From the NCBI RefSeq assembly GCF_026230105.1, contig NC_079476.1:28820559-28884558 (forward strand): a DNA stretch of 64,000 bases, read 5' to 3'. The position numbers and the translations under genes are program-made. The stretch's first letter is position 1; every line of letters starts with the position of its first letter. Source of the stretch: Diorhabda sublineata (Eukaryota; Arthropoda; Insecta; Coleoptera; Chrysomelidae). Shown one piece after another: positions 49,398 to 60,664 of the stretch. The notes under the pieces are model-generated. The model was given only the letters and a program-made list of their open reading frames with translations, searched no databases and was not told the origin of the DNA.

Positions 49398-52240
49398 AAT
49401 ATTAATTAATTTTATAAGATGAACTTTATAGAGATACAAGGATTATTATATTATTATGTTGTTATATTCTAATGATACGTGTGTTTTGATTGATTCGAAA
49501 TGGACGTTCATTGATTTATTAATCTTAACCCTTAACCCTACTGTTTTTAACGACCTTCTCCTTCAGTAACCATTGCAAAGATCCTGTTTCTATTTGGAAA
49601 ACAGTTTACAAGCAATTATGGTACTACTGAATACACTGTTTACACTATCAATACACCAACACTCACAATAACATGTCCGATGTACGTTTCGATAACTAAG
49701 TTATCGTCTAGAGAAACTTAGGGTGAACCATTTACTTAGTTACCGAAACGCGCGTTAAACAGTGTAATTGTGAGTGTTGGTGTAGTGGTAATGTAAAATG
49801 TGTTTTGAGTATACCGTAGCAGTTAGTTCCGTATTAGCTAACTTTTTGGAAACCAAGCGTTAGAAGGTATATCTAACGGCAATAATAAAGCTGATTTTTA
49901 AGCGGATACAAGGGATAAAATATACTTCAATCGACACTGATGCTTTTCAGCCAAGGAACCAACAGGATCTAAATGTGAAAGCTATTTCACACACAAGTAA
50001 GGTCCTAGCAGATGGAGAAAAGCCGGTTCATATAAAAATTGGGTAGCATATATACACATCTAAATCAAGGATTAAGCTCACATTGAGCTAAGAAAAAATG
50101 CAACGTGGTGCACAGATACGTGAGCGTTTTTTAATAAAACTACCATTATACTTTAATAATTAGTTTCTCATTAGGTAACTGTTTGAAAACCTAGCATTAT
50201 ATAGTACATGTAACAGCCATGAGAAGGCTCATTCATAAACAAGAAAAAATACGATGTACTCAATTGACATTGATTTTTTTCTGTCAAGGAACCAAAGAGA
50301 GAGTAACTGTTAAGCCAAAAAAATTTATTTATAGCGTATTGTAGACAACAACAATAGTACATTATACAACCAGGGAGAAAATAACATATTTCTCCCAAGC
50401 GCAGATCAAGTGACGGAGAATTATGTTATTTTCTCACTTGTCGTATGCTTTACGTTTTCCAAAAATGGTTTTATGTGTTCAAAACGAGTTCTACCATTAA
50501 AATGTATGATATATAACACTTTTGACTCATTTTAGTAGACATTATAATTGACAATTATATTTTAATAATTTTCAAAAGTCATGGTAGGTCGCCTAACATT
50601 TTTGATATTTTCATTTCGCTAGCAATAAAGATAAGATCAATCGATATAAGATTCAGTAACATTGCTGAATTTCTCACCCCCTTAAGAATTAATAAATCAG
50701 CTCTTGCATTAACTGAAATAATCGCATATGGCCTTCGGAAACAGTGACCTTTATGTAATTCCGGATTCTCTAATCACAAAAATTCCACCGTATCTCTCGC
50801 AATGGTGCAACATTTATTTCTTCTCACGGCCTGGGTTGTTTTATACATTTGCCATTTGAATCATTAAAAAAAAATCATGACCCGTCGATGCATTGCCAAA
50901 GTTTTGTATATTTTTTGTTAATTTTGTAGACTTCTCCTCTAACATTTTAGAAACTTTGCTTTTAATAAGAAAGTTTAATTCAAATTTTGCATATCGTCAA
51001 TTTTTAAATTTCGAAGTTCAACACAATTCGCCGACTAACAACTAAAGTAGCTTGAAATTATAATTCAAAATGCAATCTTTCATAAGATTCACCTATAACG
51101 GCACATACTTCAATTGTATCTTTTTGAAAATGTTGAATTTCTTCAGGAGTTAAGCTTTTGACTTAATTGAAATATTTTTTTATCAAGACAGTTTCAATAA
51201 TTCTAGTACAACTTGGCATCAAATATTAGTTGATGGTTCTAGTTTTCTTGATTATCCTTCGAAATGAACTAATAAAATATTTTCACAAACAAAATTAATC
51301 GTGCCTTGCATTGTCCAGTCCATAAAGTTATTGAAAGTGATTTCATTGTCTTGTGCTTGATAGCAAACTATTACAAACATCGAATGCTTTCTGAACAATA
51401 TCTGGAGAAGTATTTCCATACTCCAAATCTTCCATAAATCTGAATTGTTTCAATAATAAACAACAATAAAAAAATTTTCGTTGGGTAAGTTGACAGCAAT
51501 AATAATTGTGTAGTGGTTTGGTAGTTATAGAAGTGGCGACAAATGTGTTCATGTCCTAAGTAGATATTTATCGCTAATCTTCGGACTTGCATGGTCAACT
51601 TGGCGTAAGAATTTTACAGGTAACAATTCTCAGTTGTGAATATATAGAAGCATTGAGAAAATATTTTGAACAATCTGTAAAAAACACACAAAACAGCTCA
51701 GCGTGATAGTCATAATTATATATGGGTTTTTCATATCCCCTACACATATTGTGCTATTTTGAAAAATCCTCAAGTTAGTAGTAAATTTTTGAATAAAAAT
51801 GGAAAACTGCATTCTACTGTTCTCAATAAGAATAATAATTCCGTAATATAAATTAGAGTTTGATACTGAATCTAGGAATCACTTATGGCGTAAATAATGA
51901 TAAAAAAATTATCAAATTGTTAGCGGTAGATATGATAGTTTTCATTTTTCACTTAAATATAAATAACTTTCCATAAAAGAGTATAAAAGGACATTATTTT
52001 TGATTCATTAAATTATCATTTATCACTGTTGGTATCGCATTTTGAGCCCTTAATATTACCACTGCGACAAAATTTTATTACAGCAAAATATTAAAAGGAA
52101 AAAAATTGAATAGATATGAACAGGTGCAAAATTGGAGGTTTCCAGATTTGAATCTTAGAATAAATATGTACTTGATTCTAATAAGCAATTTTGTTTATAG
52201 CAAAATAATTATATTAACTCACTATTAGTTTTGAGCTCAT
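44658..52240 (-). CDS. Glycine-rich secreted (cuticle-type) protein, paralogue 2, five coding exons
   Basis: About 351 residues, encoded by exons 52223-52240, 48648-48715, 46741-47204, 45697-45834 and 44658-45025. Splice borders are GT/AG and the phases (0, 2, 1, 1) equal those of paralogue 1. Exon 1 gives MSSKLI; exon 2 completes the signal peptide (VLLLVTLQVAYISTGSFGGG) and KE. Exon 3 starts HVHIRVHVPVQEVHHKEVIK, then long GGGHGG, GFGGG and EHHGGGG repeats, ending near HTIIINGVGGG. Exon 4 has GFDGGHDHHGGG and GGYGGGGG repeats. Exon 5 has NSFVGVIHGHLSDGG and AVGFVGVIHDHLGG, ending HGDHGGHGGYD. No tyrosine-rich RR chitin-binding consensus is present, so chitin binding cannot be claimed. The gene is longer than paralogue 1 mainly in exons 3 and 4. 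The antisense strand of exon 3 gives a Ser/Thr-rich open frame that is a shadow. Confidence 0.88.
45035..45690. other. Intron 4 of glycine-rich gene 2
   Basis: No feature recognised. Confidence 0.5.
45840..46735. other. Intron 3 of glycine-rich gene 2
   Basis: No exon or known repeat recognised. Open frames here lack motifs. Confidence 0.45.
47509..47984. mobile_element. Short Tc1/mariner-like non-autonomous element
   Basis: Ends ggtgtgataaaaaaa (47509-47523) and tttttttttatcatacccc (47966-47984) are near-perfect inverted repeats. The 476-bp interior has no clear transposase but includes scattered frames with stops. Lies in intron 2 of glycine-rich gene 2. Confidence 0.6.
48963..49262 (+). 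mobile_element. LINE 3'-end fragment
   Basis: The plus strand reads CKIDDVNEWVL, KKEWNEHISRMDNNRLVKIA, RDKSPLSRRSTGRPRKRWSD and NLEAV, a stop, then a GAA/GAC-rich tail. Same C-terminal type as 26578-26812, on the opposite strand, in intron 1 of glycine-rich gene 2. Confidence 0.8.
49335..49395. repeat. (AT)n microsatellite
   Basis: Perfect AT run of about 61 bases, 70 bases after the LINE tail. Confidence 0.95.
49652..49784. repeat. Nested inverted repeat (foldback), possibly a Penelope-element end
   Basis: Outer arms tacaccaacactcacaat (49652-49669) and attgtgagtgttggtgta (49767-49784) are perfect 18-bp complements. Inner arms cgtttcgataactaagt (49685-49701) and acttagttaccgaaacg (49734-49750) pair with one mismatch. 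Each inner arm, read outwards, gives a small stem ending in CGAAACG, like the GAAAC side of hammerhead cores found at Penelope-like element ends. The hammerhead assignment is inference. Confidence 0.55.
49790..52200. other. Rest of intron 1 of glycine-rich gene 2
   Basis: Minus-strand frames at 51343-51598 and 51630-51812 have no convincing family match. No exon recognised. Confidence 0.4.
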
Positions 52241-52490
52241 ATTTCACAAATTCACGAGCCACACTACACAGTAGACCGCGTACCTATGATCTAACAACCC
52301 CATGGTATTTTTTTCATTATATACTCGTAATTTCTGATACCCCATCACAAATAGTACTGAAAAGATTGTTGCTATAGTGGGAGAATCGTGGAGACGTATG
52401 GTATCTTGTGCGGTAATGGCCGTGACCCAGGTTCCCATAAACTCAATCAAAAACGAGAGTGAAAGATTGTGAAGAAAGTTATACCATATC
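52241..52490 (-). promoter_or_regulatory. Promoter of glycine-rich gene 2, conserved with paralogue 1
   Basis: TATATAAT (52316-52323, minus strand) is about 76 bases before the ATG, the same spacing as in gene 1. Conserved with 30010-30260: cgcggtctactg, the TATA neighbourhood, ctatagtggg, the block gcggtaatggc followed by gtgaccc, and agtgaaagat. Non-coding conservation beyond the core promoter suggests retained regulatory sites, or a recent duplication. Confidence 0.65.
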
Positions 52491-52494
52491 TGAT

Positions 52495-53570
52495 AATCAT
52501 CCGCAGGTCCGGCCTTTTACAGTAATAAAATAACTATTCAAACATTTAGTTGTTATTAAGTTTCTAGAATGATTTATTACATGTATTTAATTTTGATATT
52601 TGTAAAGTCGATTTGGGATGACAATTGAGTACAACAAGAATACTTCTCTGGAAATAATATTAATAAATCCGGTATAACCAAATGGGGTTTTCTATATATA
52701 CATTGTTAATAGAATTCGTTTGCTTGATATGGTTGAATTTTGTGATTCTATGAAGATAATGTGAACTATTCTTTTATTTGGGAACTAAAACCTGAAGGAA
52801 TTCAAAGTACAATACTATAAATACTTTCACCTTCTCATTTCATATTACTCAGTACCCTGTTAATAGTTCTATTTTAGAATATTAATGTTGTTCTCTTTGT
52901 TTGTCCTTCAATTTAATTCTCTATTTCACATTTTCCATGTTTATTTACAAAATTTTATCACTTTTGATTTAAGCGTTCATTTTTCTACATGAAGCATAGA
53001 TTTTTCTCTAATTCTGTGACGATGAACTTTCTACTTCATCACTATCTCTCACTTTATCTCACCTTCTCTAATTCTTTCTTAAGAATCTATGCCTATACTA
53101 TTGATTAACTTTCCCTACTGCCATTATTTTTCATTTTCTTCTCTAACTTCCCATCTTCATATATTCATCCAAATATTTCAAGTCGGCAGCTCTTCTTCTA
53201 GATTATTACAATCTTATCACATGGTCTTGATTTTCTCTATTCATTCATAACTCAGTATCTGTAGGTGAACTCACATAGCTCAATTTATCATCTGCATCCT
53301 CAATTAGTCCATTTATTATCTATTCAGATGACTATAGTCCTCATTATTTTATTCTTATAGAACTGTATATTAGCGATATTATGTTTATACAAAGGTTGCA
53401 ATATTTTTTCCCATTTTTCCATATATTTTACCATTTCATATATATTACAGCACTTCAGGCTTTGAAGGTTCATGGCTAACTTTTTTAACAATTAAAAAAA
53501 TACACAAAATATGTATATTGACATCTCTAAGCTCTATTTTGATCTTGTTCCTTTACTCTTTTTACTGTAA
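52495..53570. other. Intergenic, pyrimidine-rich on the plus strand
   Basis: From about 52960 to 53250 the plus strand is strikingly T/C-rich. No gene recognised. It could be the decayed 3' part of the adjoining pseudogene. Confidence 0.35.
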
Positions 53571-53639
53571 CTCTCTATTCGCTTCTGTCCTCTACTCTTT
53601 CCCTCCGCTCAGTTATTCCCACTCTTCTCAAATCCGATG

Positions 53640-54230
53640 TTACCTCTTTTATCCATTTCTTTTTCGGCCTGACTCCTTCCACCATAGCTGGCCACCATGG
53701 ATAACCTTCGAATTTCGCACAGACGATGATCCCCGCGTTATATTTATTAAATAACAGCAACTACTTTCCTTTCTCATCGATCGATTCTTTCACATCTATT
53801 ATACCTCCCATTTGGATTCATCCAACAATACCATTTGTCAGATAGATCCAGGGAATATTTCACATCGGGCAGGTATCTATATTTGTCGTAGAGTCGCAAT
53901 ACACTTAGAGACCGACGTTTCTGAATTCTTGAAGTGATCTCATTTTCTTATAGAAGCTTACGAGGAAATTTTCCTTTTTCTTCACCTCCTCACCTCTTTC
54001 AAATTGACTTCAACATTCTGCGCTTGCAATTCCTACTTATACGATTTCAGCTCGTTTTCTTCGTCGAAAATTTCATGTTCCTCCTTTACATCTTTTCTGT
54101 TTAGAACTTCCTTGGAATCGGCGTCGCTATCGTCCATTGTTGACGACGAATCGAGCTTATCTTCAGGAGTCAATATAATCTTCCTACCGTTAGTATATTT
54201 TTCTGCTTTTGGCATTTTGGATACCATTGA
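53640..54230 (-). pseudogene. ZCWPW-like (CW zinc finger plus PWWP) pseudogene
   Basis: Minus-strand order: an acidic lysine/aspartate segment (GRKIILTPEDKLDSSSTMDD, frame 54033-54227), a basic stretch (KENFLVSFYKKMRSLQEFRN), a CW-type zinc-finger core (KYRYLPDVKYSLDLSDKWYC then WMNPNGRYNRC, about 53780-53900), then a PWWP start (FNKYNAGIIVCAKFEGYPWW then PAMVEG, about 53660-53755). CW followed by PWWP is the ZCWPW1/ZCWPW2 layout, a reader of H3K4me3 and H3K36me3. The parts sit in different frames with in-frame stops, the first CW cysteine pair is disrupted, and the usual W of VWAKF is C. No introns separate the domains, so a decayed processed copy is likely. Confidence 0.75.
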
Positions 54231-54234
54231 ATTT

Positions 54235-55225
54235 TGGTCTAGAGAAGTTCGTTATCATCACACCTAGATAGTCACTTCACCCTGAAACCAACTCTTTACG
54301 CTTCCTCTTCCAAATCTCCCGAGATCTGGCTAGTAATACAATATCGTATATTTTGATTCTTCCATTTCATCTCGTTAAATACTTTTGTCACAACTATGAA
54401 GCACCAATATGTTCTCGTTTTATTGTATAGCTTCAAATTTATATATTTATTTTGACTGAACTTCCACTGCATTTGTTTTGGGGTGTATTTAACATCTGGA
54501 ATGTCTCTTCAAAATTCTACAGCTTAAGATTACTAAACAATTTGATACCTCTATAAACTCATTCAACCTCTATTATCTTCTCTATTGTAGATTATCGTAG
54601 GTAGATTGTCCGGTAAATAATGTACTGCCTACTTTACTGCATAGTACAAAAGGCTTCTCGTAAATAATGTCGGTTTTCATATGTGAAAATTCCTACGCCT
54701 CAAATTAAACATGTCATACCTTGTTAAGACTAGTCCCTAATTCTATGAAGAATACACTTGCTCTACTTTCTTTTAATTATTTTCTCTTTGTTTATTGACG
54801 ACACACTACTAGGCGAGGGGCAAACCAAAAAGACGCTTAGATACACGAAAAAAGGACCTTTGTCACCCAAATTTTTCATTTCAATGTGCGAAGTCATAAT
54901 ACCATGAAAAAAACTTTCCAAAATTTCCCGCTCGGTCCAAAGATGCCTTGGAAATTTCGGACGGCCTTTCGTACTTCTCAAAATAGTTGAAGAATATGCT
55001 ATTAAATTTTCATAAAGAAATAGAGATTTTGCGTTAACTTGTCGCGAAAATTTTTCTTACAATTCGATTTTGACAAGGTTATCCTAAATTTAATTGAAAA
55101 CAAACATAATATTCGGATTCAGCGGTCTCGAAAACATATATATAACCATTAATACGAATCGGGTCACAACTATTCATTTTTGGGGGCCGCTCGCCTAAAA
55201 GTGCTAAAAATATAGAGGCCGTGTA
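54235..55225. other. No gene recognised
   Basis: A minus-strand 72-codon frame at 54763-54981 has no identifiable motif. Confidence 0.35.
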
Positions 55226-55229
55226 TTTC

Positions 55230-55425
55230 AAGACATTATTGGAAACAAGTTGAAGACAAAGTTGATGAACGAACGACACAGCGTTGGTTTAATGGTTTTA
55301 ATAGTGGAGATTTGATTCTTGAAAATCGTTCACGCTCAGGTCGTTCACCTGTATAGGATATTGAGGTTACAAGGGAAATAGTAGAAAATCGACCTAAAGA
55401 TACTATACATCGCCATTTAAAATAA
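55230..55425 (+). mobile_element. Mariner transposase N-terminal relic
   Basis: The plus frame reads KVDERTTQRWFNGFNSGDLI, LENRSRSGRSPV, a stop, then DIEVTREIVENRPKDTIHRH. It matches the second helix-turn-helix region of mariner transposases (VSERTxQRWFxxFRSGDxxLEDxxRSGRP). It belongs to a different mariner lineage from the copies at 24720 and 61493. Nothing catalytic remains. Confidence 0.75.
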
Positions 55426-55429
55426 TCTA

Positions 55430-57535
55430 TGAGTCAGGAGACAGAAATTCTTTGTTAAATTACAGACTGATTTCCCTTCTTTCCCACATTGCAAATATTT
55501 TTGAGAATGTCGATGAAAGAATTCTGTAATACTTTTGATTTCCAAACATAAATACTCAATTTTTCCTCCTTCAATGTAAATTGCTTAGTATGTATTTGTG
55601 CTACAAGTAATCATTTACACGTGAAAATCATATTTTAATTAATTATTGTGGGTGAAGTGGGTTTTTTTATATAATAGTAGAATATTATGAACAAATAATA
55701 CATCCATTTTAAGTAAGAGTTTCCAGTTTGAATGGAATTTGAGGTAGTTCAAATCCAAATTTATGTCCGAGATCGCGGATCCACTCACAACCAACGAAGC
55801 AAATTGAGGAAAATGATGTAAAAAACTTTTTTAAAGTAGATTCTTCTTTTCGATGTAGATGTAGACACTGCAACTATTTTTGTTCAATTTAAACATTTAA
55901 TTTAAACATTTTCTCACATTTCTCAATAAAGATAATTGCTAATAGTTTCTATAGTACAATCTTCTTTTAGTAATTTTTCCAATAACTTATTTCTTTGTTG
56001 TGGCTGTTTCTTGATAGTTTAGATCTTCTCTATATTTTGTACCTCTTGCCATCTCATTAATTGTCTATCGATCTCTATTATAACTTAAATAATATGTTGC
56101 TATAGTTTTATATTGTGTTCTATGGAAATTCAAACTGATATTATATGTTTCTAAATGAAAAACTATATATTTGCTTCTTTGGATCAATCTATGGTTATAG
56201 GTATTTATTATCTCTTCTCCATTTGCCAAATGTTTATTTATTTTTAACGTTGGAATTATTAATTATAATACGTTTGTCGGGTACTTTCTCTCAACCCGTC
56301 AATAGTTTATAGATGATTAGCTTTTATCGTTGCCCATAATATGTACTCGATAATAGCTTGAACAGAATTATTCACTTGAAATCACTTTCCTCGATACATT
56401 ACCGACAAGGTCCTTGTTGAACAATGTTATATAAGACTTTCTCCAAGGAAATTTACACATCTCATTTATATTACGGATGAATTGCATTAAGATTATAATC
56501 ATGAAATCAATGAAATTGTTCAGACCAGAGTATAATTTCCCGACATCTCACTATTTACAATAACTAATTCATTATAATTTACAATTATAGAAAAAATTTT
56601 GTGTTGACAGTATAAAATTTATACAAGTGTTCATAAACACATTATAAAAATCATATGGAACAGATTGAACCTGTTTCACATGATGAATAAGTGTGGGGTT
56701 TCAAGTGTTTAGAATATAATTGTGATACATCCTTTCAGCAACAACAATTTTTAATTGATCATTGCCCTCCCCTATTTTAATAACTTTGTTATGTTGGTGT
56801 TGGTGGCAACACTGAATTATTATTTCTGGACAATGTATATTGAATGTACCTAACAAATTATGTATGCTAATTCAATTAAAAATGAACAAATATTGATTAA
56901 ACTATTTTCATTCACACATATTCATCTTTATTACTTAACATATAAATTATATCTTCAAATACGAATGGTCTTCTGTTGAATTGCTCAATATCACCACTTT
57001 ACAACAACTTAGTTTCAAAGCGTTCTGTCTCAGTCAAATTAATTGTTCAGTCTGTTTATGCTTTTTGTGGAAAAGAAATGTAATTGTGGGTTGATGTATC
57101 TTTTGTTTGTATTTTCTTTAGTGACAAAGTTACTCTGTTTTGTATCCATATATATGGTAAATTACTATATTCAAATGATAATGAATTTTTTCTTGTGTGG
57201 AATTATGCAAAGAATCATAATCAAAATTTTTTAATTTACAGAACACCTGATCAATCTTTTTGCTCATTTTCTCTTTAGTACTTTCTGTCACTGTAACGTT
57301 ATGTCATGGAAGATGGAGGGTGCCGCGTCGGGAAACTACGGTCTCCTATTCAGTGGACAGACATTTGTCAATACGGATGATACATGCTGCACTCAATCTT
57401 AACTGAATCATTAGTCGTTAGATGTTAGATGCGTAAACATAAACCTTCTTCACTCAAAATAAACACAATACACACAAAACCACGCATCAAAAAAAAGGAA
57501 AAGAAAATATAATACAACAAACACAAAAAAGCAAA
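55430..57535. other. No gene recognised
   Basis: AT-rich DNA. Overlapping hydrophobic frames at 57043-57278 look like composition effects. Confidence 0.4.
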
Positions 57536-57539
57536 AAAG

Positions 57540-57750
57540 ATCCTGGATTTTCCGAGTCCACCCACAAGGGGACACTCCCCCACACATTAAGATAGCTAAC
57601 TCTTATAAAGATAAGACCCCCGCAATCTCCCATAGAACTTGGGGAGAGGATGAGGACCTGTCCAAATTACAGAGGTTGATGGAAAGTCCTTTTCATCCAT
57701 CCATGGATTTATCCGGGAAAGGATGCTTAGAGGGATGGGCGCGCGTGTGT
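57540..57750. repeat. Denser, GC-richer block of unknown nature
   Basis: Composition differs sharply from its surroundings (ccacccacaaggggacactc, gatgaggacctgtccaaatt, ggatgggcgcgcgtgtgtgt). No open frame of note on either strand. It looks like part of a dispersed repeat, but no second copy was seen in this window. Confidence 0.35.
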
Positions 57751-57754
57751 GTGC

Positions 57755-58475
57755 AATATTAATTATGCATGATTTTCATGGTAGCGCCAAACTTCGACGT
57801 TGTGTCGTCAACACGGAAAAAGCATCAACAATGCATGGTTGACTTGGGTTATCATAACAAGAGTGACAAGTAATTTCTTACTATAATGGCGAATATTACT
57901 AAGGACATTTTCAACGTATGGAAGCTATAAAACAGTGGAACATTTTATAGCATCCGCAAAAAAACAATATTGTTCACAGTCAATCTTTTTGTTAGTTGAT
58001 GTTTAATATTAATTTCAAATAAACTAGTAATAATGAACTGTACATTTCTGTTGATATTGGGGAACTATACTGCATACAACTATATTCTAATTGTAGCGGT
58101 GTAGAATGAAAAACGTTTAAGGAAACCTCAGTTAACCCATCTTTTCAGTATATTTAAAAGAGGAATGAAGAAGTATGGAACTCCTTATCTTGGAGTAGGT
58201 TTTCTATGATAAAATCGAGTGCGCTGGTTAAGAGTCAAATTGTTGTAAGCATTCTTAAAGAGGAAAAATGTAGGTAATAGCGTCAAAAATCAAAAGCCAT
58301 TTTCCGTTCCATTTACGCTGAAAATTGTTACTATTTTCGAAATATATGGAGCTCGTTGACGTGATGAGGTTCACAGTTCAATTATATAGGGTGATAATTA
58401 AGTAATGCATGGAATTCATAAAACGTACAATTTTAATTTTCAAAAAATAAATGTAAAAACATGCGAAACAGTTTA
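57755..58475. other. No gene recognised
   Basis: Includes a possible terminal sequence of the following transposon (agggtgataattaagtaatg at about 58388). Confidence 0.35.
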
Positions 58476-58479
58476 TTTT

Positions 58480-59090
58480 ATTTCGCATTTTTCAACATAA
58501 ATTAAAAAAATCAAATATATCATCAATATTTTTTAAATAGAAAACTGCGTTTCATAAATTTGTTGACCTAGGTGGCCACTCCAATGACCCACGTCTTCCA
58601 ATCCATCTTCCTTCAAACTGATTATCAAGCAGCTTTCGATCATTAAGACCATAATGCGGTCGTGCGTATATGCCACAATTAGGTCCGGAAGTACTGCGAT
58701 ACGAAGATGTTACAAATATCGTTTAGTACCCCTCAAATAAAACGTTACTTGGTTTAAAAATACTACACTTTCAAGAAAATTTGGATTTTCATTCCTCATT
58801 CACAGAATTCAAAACACCTCCGAATCATCTCTTGAGATTTCATGAACAAGTTAAACAAGTATGAATGTAGTTTTTATTTCATCAAAAACTTTACTACAAA
58901 CATTTTGTTGTAAGGCAATTTCTGTTGTAGTTGCTTGATGGTTGTCTCCTAATGATAGCAAAATATTCAACTTTGCTTAATCGCTTATTTCTAATTTTCC
59001 AAATTTTAGATAATACCTCACGCTTCCCGTTCCAATAAAAGTTGGAGTAAGTCTGCGTACTGTAGTTCTAGCAAATGGGGTCTAACAAAA
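58480..59090 (-). mobile_element. IS630/Tc1-like (DDE_3) transposase relic
   Basis: Minus strand, in order: TTVRRLTPTFIGTGSVRYYL, NILLSLGDNHQATTTEIALQ (helix-turn-helix), NPNFLESVVFLNQVTFYLRG, then LNDRKLLDNQFEGRWIGRRG and SLEWPPRSTNL before a stop. The family pattern is ExPxFLxxIVFSDEATFxLNG, QQDGAPPHY and FPGRWIGRRGxIEWPPRSPDLTPLD. The part between the first two catalytic residues is deleted, the first Asp region reads FLNQVTF instead of FSDEATF, and PDL is changed to TNL. Stops are frequent. Confidence 0.8.
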
Positions 59091-59099
59091 TGTGTTTCA

Positions 59100-60260
59100 T
59101 GAAGTAAAGCAAATGCTTCTTCGAAGTTTTATCAGAAAAGTTTAAAACACAGATGTTTTTACGAGGTAACTTTCAAGTTATTATTCTTTTAATTTTTTTT
59201 TTCATTAGTTCAAATTCAAATTTATTTTGTTTTTCATTAATCATTTTTTTCTGTGACATGTTTTTGAATTTTTTCAAAATTAACGTAAATTTTATTAATT
59301 GTGCGCATTACTTTCGTAGCTCTCTATATTATTGATGTAATATTGTATTAATAAATCATCGATTGTTCAAATTTCAAACACTAAATCGTAAAATAAGTCG
59401 TACTTTTTGCATTACTGGAATATAAATTCATAATTTCGATAAATAAGCTGTATTACGCCCTTTTGCTATTATTCATAGACTTTTTTAAGAAATACCCAAA
59501 TTATAAATGCAGTAAATAACTATGTACAATGTTTCTGAATGAACAAGAACAACAACATACAATATATTGTATGGAATATTTGTTGGAATAAACTGATAGT
59601 GTTTCTAATAATGTAACAAAATTTTCCAACAAAAAAACTTCAACAAAAATATTTAGTAGTCGTGGATAAAGTATCGTATTCTACTCGCATATAATGAGTT
59701 ATTATTTAGTTGGAGTCGCTAGCGCTCGTAGCAGTAAGCTTCATCGCGTGATTAATAATCTCCAATAATATACTATTTTTTAATCAAGTGCGTAAAAAGG
59801 GTGTTGTTTCAATGGCATATGAAAGTATTAATTTTTTGTCAAGACACAGGTCAAGGCTTCAAATTCTGTGCCATGAAAACACGAAATTTATACACGAAGT
59901 ACAAACAAAATTTTTTGTTCAAATGTGAATGTGTTCATAAAATGTAACGGTGGGTAGAAATCTGCCTCCTTATAGAAGCACCTAAAGAAGAAGGCTTGAA
60001 TAACAAAATTATGATTTCTAATAAAATATTGAATTGTCTATCGCTTTCAAACAAATTAAGACATTTGAAAAAGTATTGTCGAATCAACTCTTAGAAATAT
60101 CTTACGTTTCTGATCATAGAGTATTATAAGTAATTCTTCAAACTTTACTATCAATTATTATTCCAGTAGGTAAATGAAATTGTTTTGCGTTGAATAATCA
60201 ATTAATAATTGACTCCGTTAAAAATAAATCCTGTTTGTGTTCATTCGAACAGGCACAGGA
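59100..60260. other. No gene recognised
   Basis: AT-rich DNA without supportable features. Confidence 0.4.
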
Positions 60261-60265
60261 AAAGA

Positions 60266-60600
60266 AGATGTAAGAACATGGCCATTCCACTAATTGATTC
60301 CACATTATATACCCTTTGTTTTGCAGACGACAAAATTATCTTGGCATAGGACTACGAAGACTTAGAATACATGACAAGAAAGCTTGTAGAGGAATACAGG
60401 AAATGAGGTCTGGAAGTAAATTTGAGTAAAACGGAGTATATGTGTATTAGGAGAATAATAAAATTAAATACTTGAAGAAACACAACAAAAAATAAGTTTT
60501 TGTACAAAATACAAATACCTAGGCATGACCATCACTAAGATGGAAAATTAGATGAAGACAAGCAATAAGACAGCATAGAGTATTGTGGGACAAGCAAATA
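60266..60600 (+). mobile_element. LINE reverse-transcriptase fragment
   Basis: The plus strand reads LIDSTLYTLCFADDKIILA (motif C, FADD), a stop, DYEDLEYMTRKLVEEYRK, a stop, GLEVNLSKTEYMCI, and in another frame FCTKYKYLGMTITK. This is the palm-to-thumb segment of a non-LTR element. The tail fragments at 26578 and 48963 could be the 3' end of the same family. Confidence 0.8.
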
Positions 60601-60644
60601 TCCAAGAAAAACAAACATCGAATATACAATAGCATAATAAAAAG

Positions 60645-60664
60645 TATATATATATATATATAAA

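Noticed and set aside
55079..55279. 66-codon minus-strand frame
   Set aside because: Overlaps the start of the plus-strand mariner relic and has no motif of its own.
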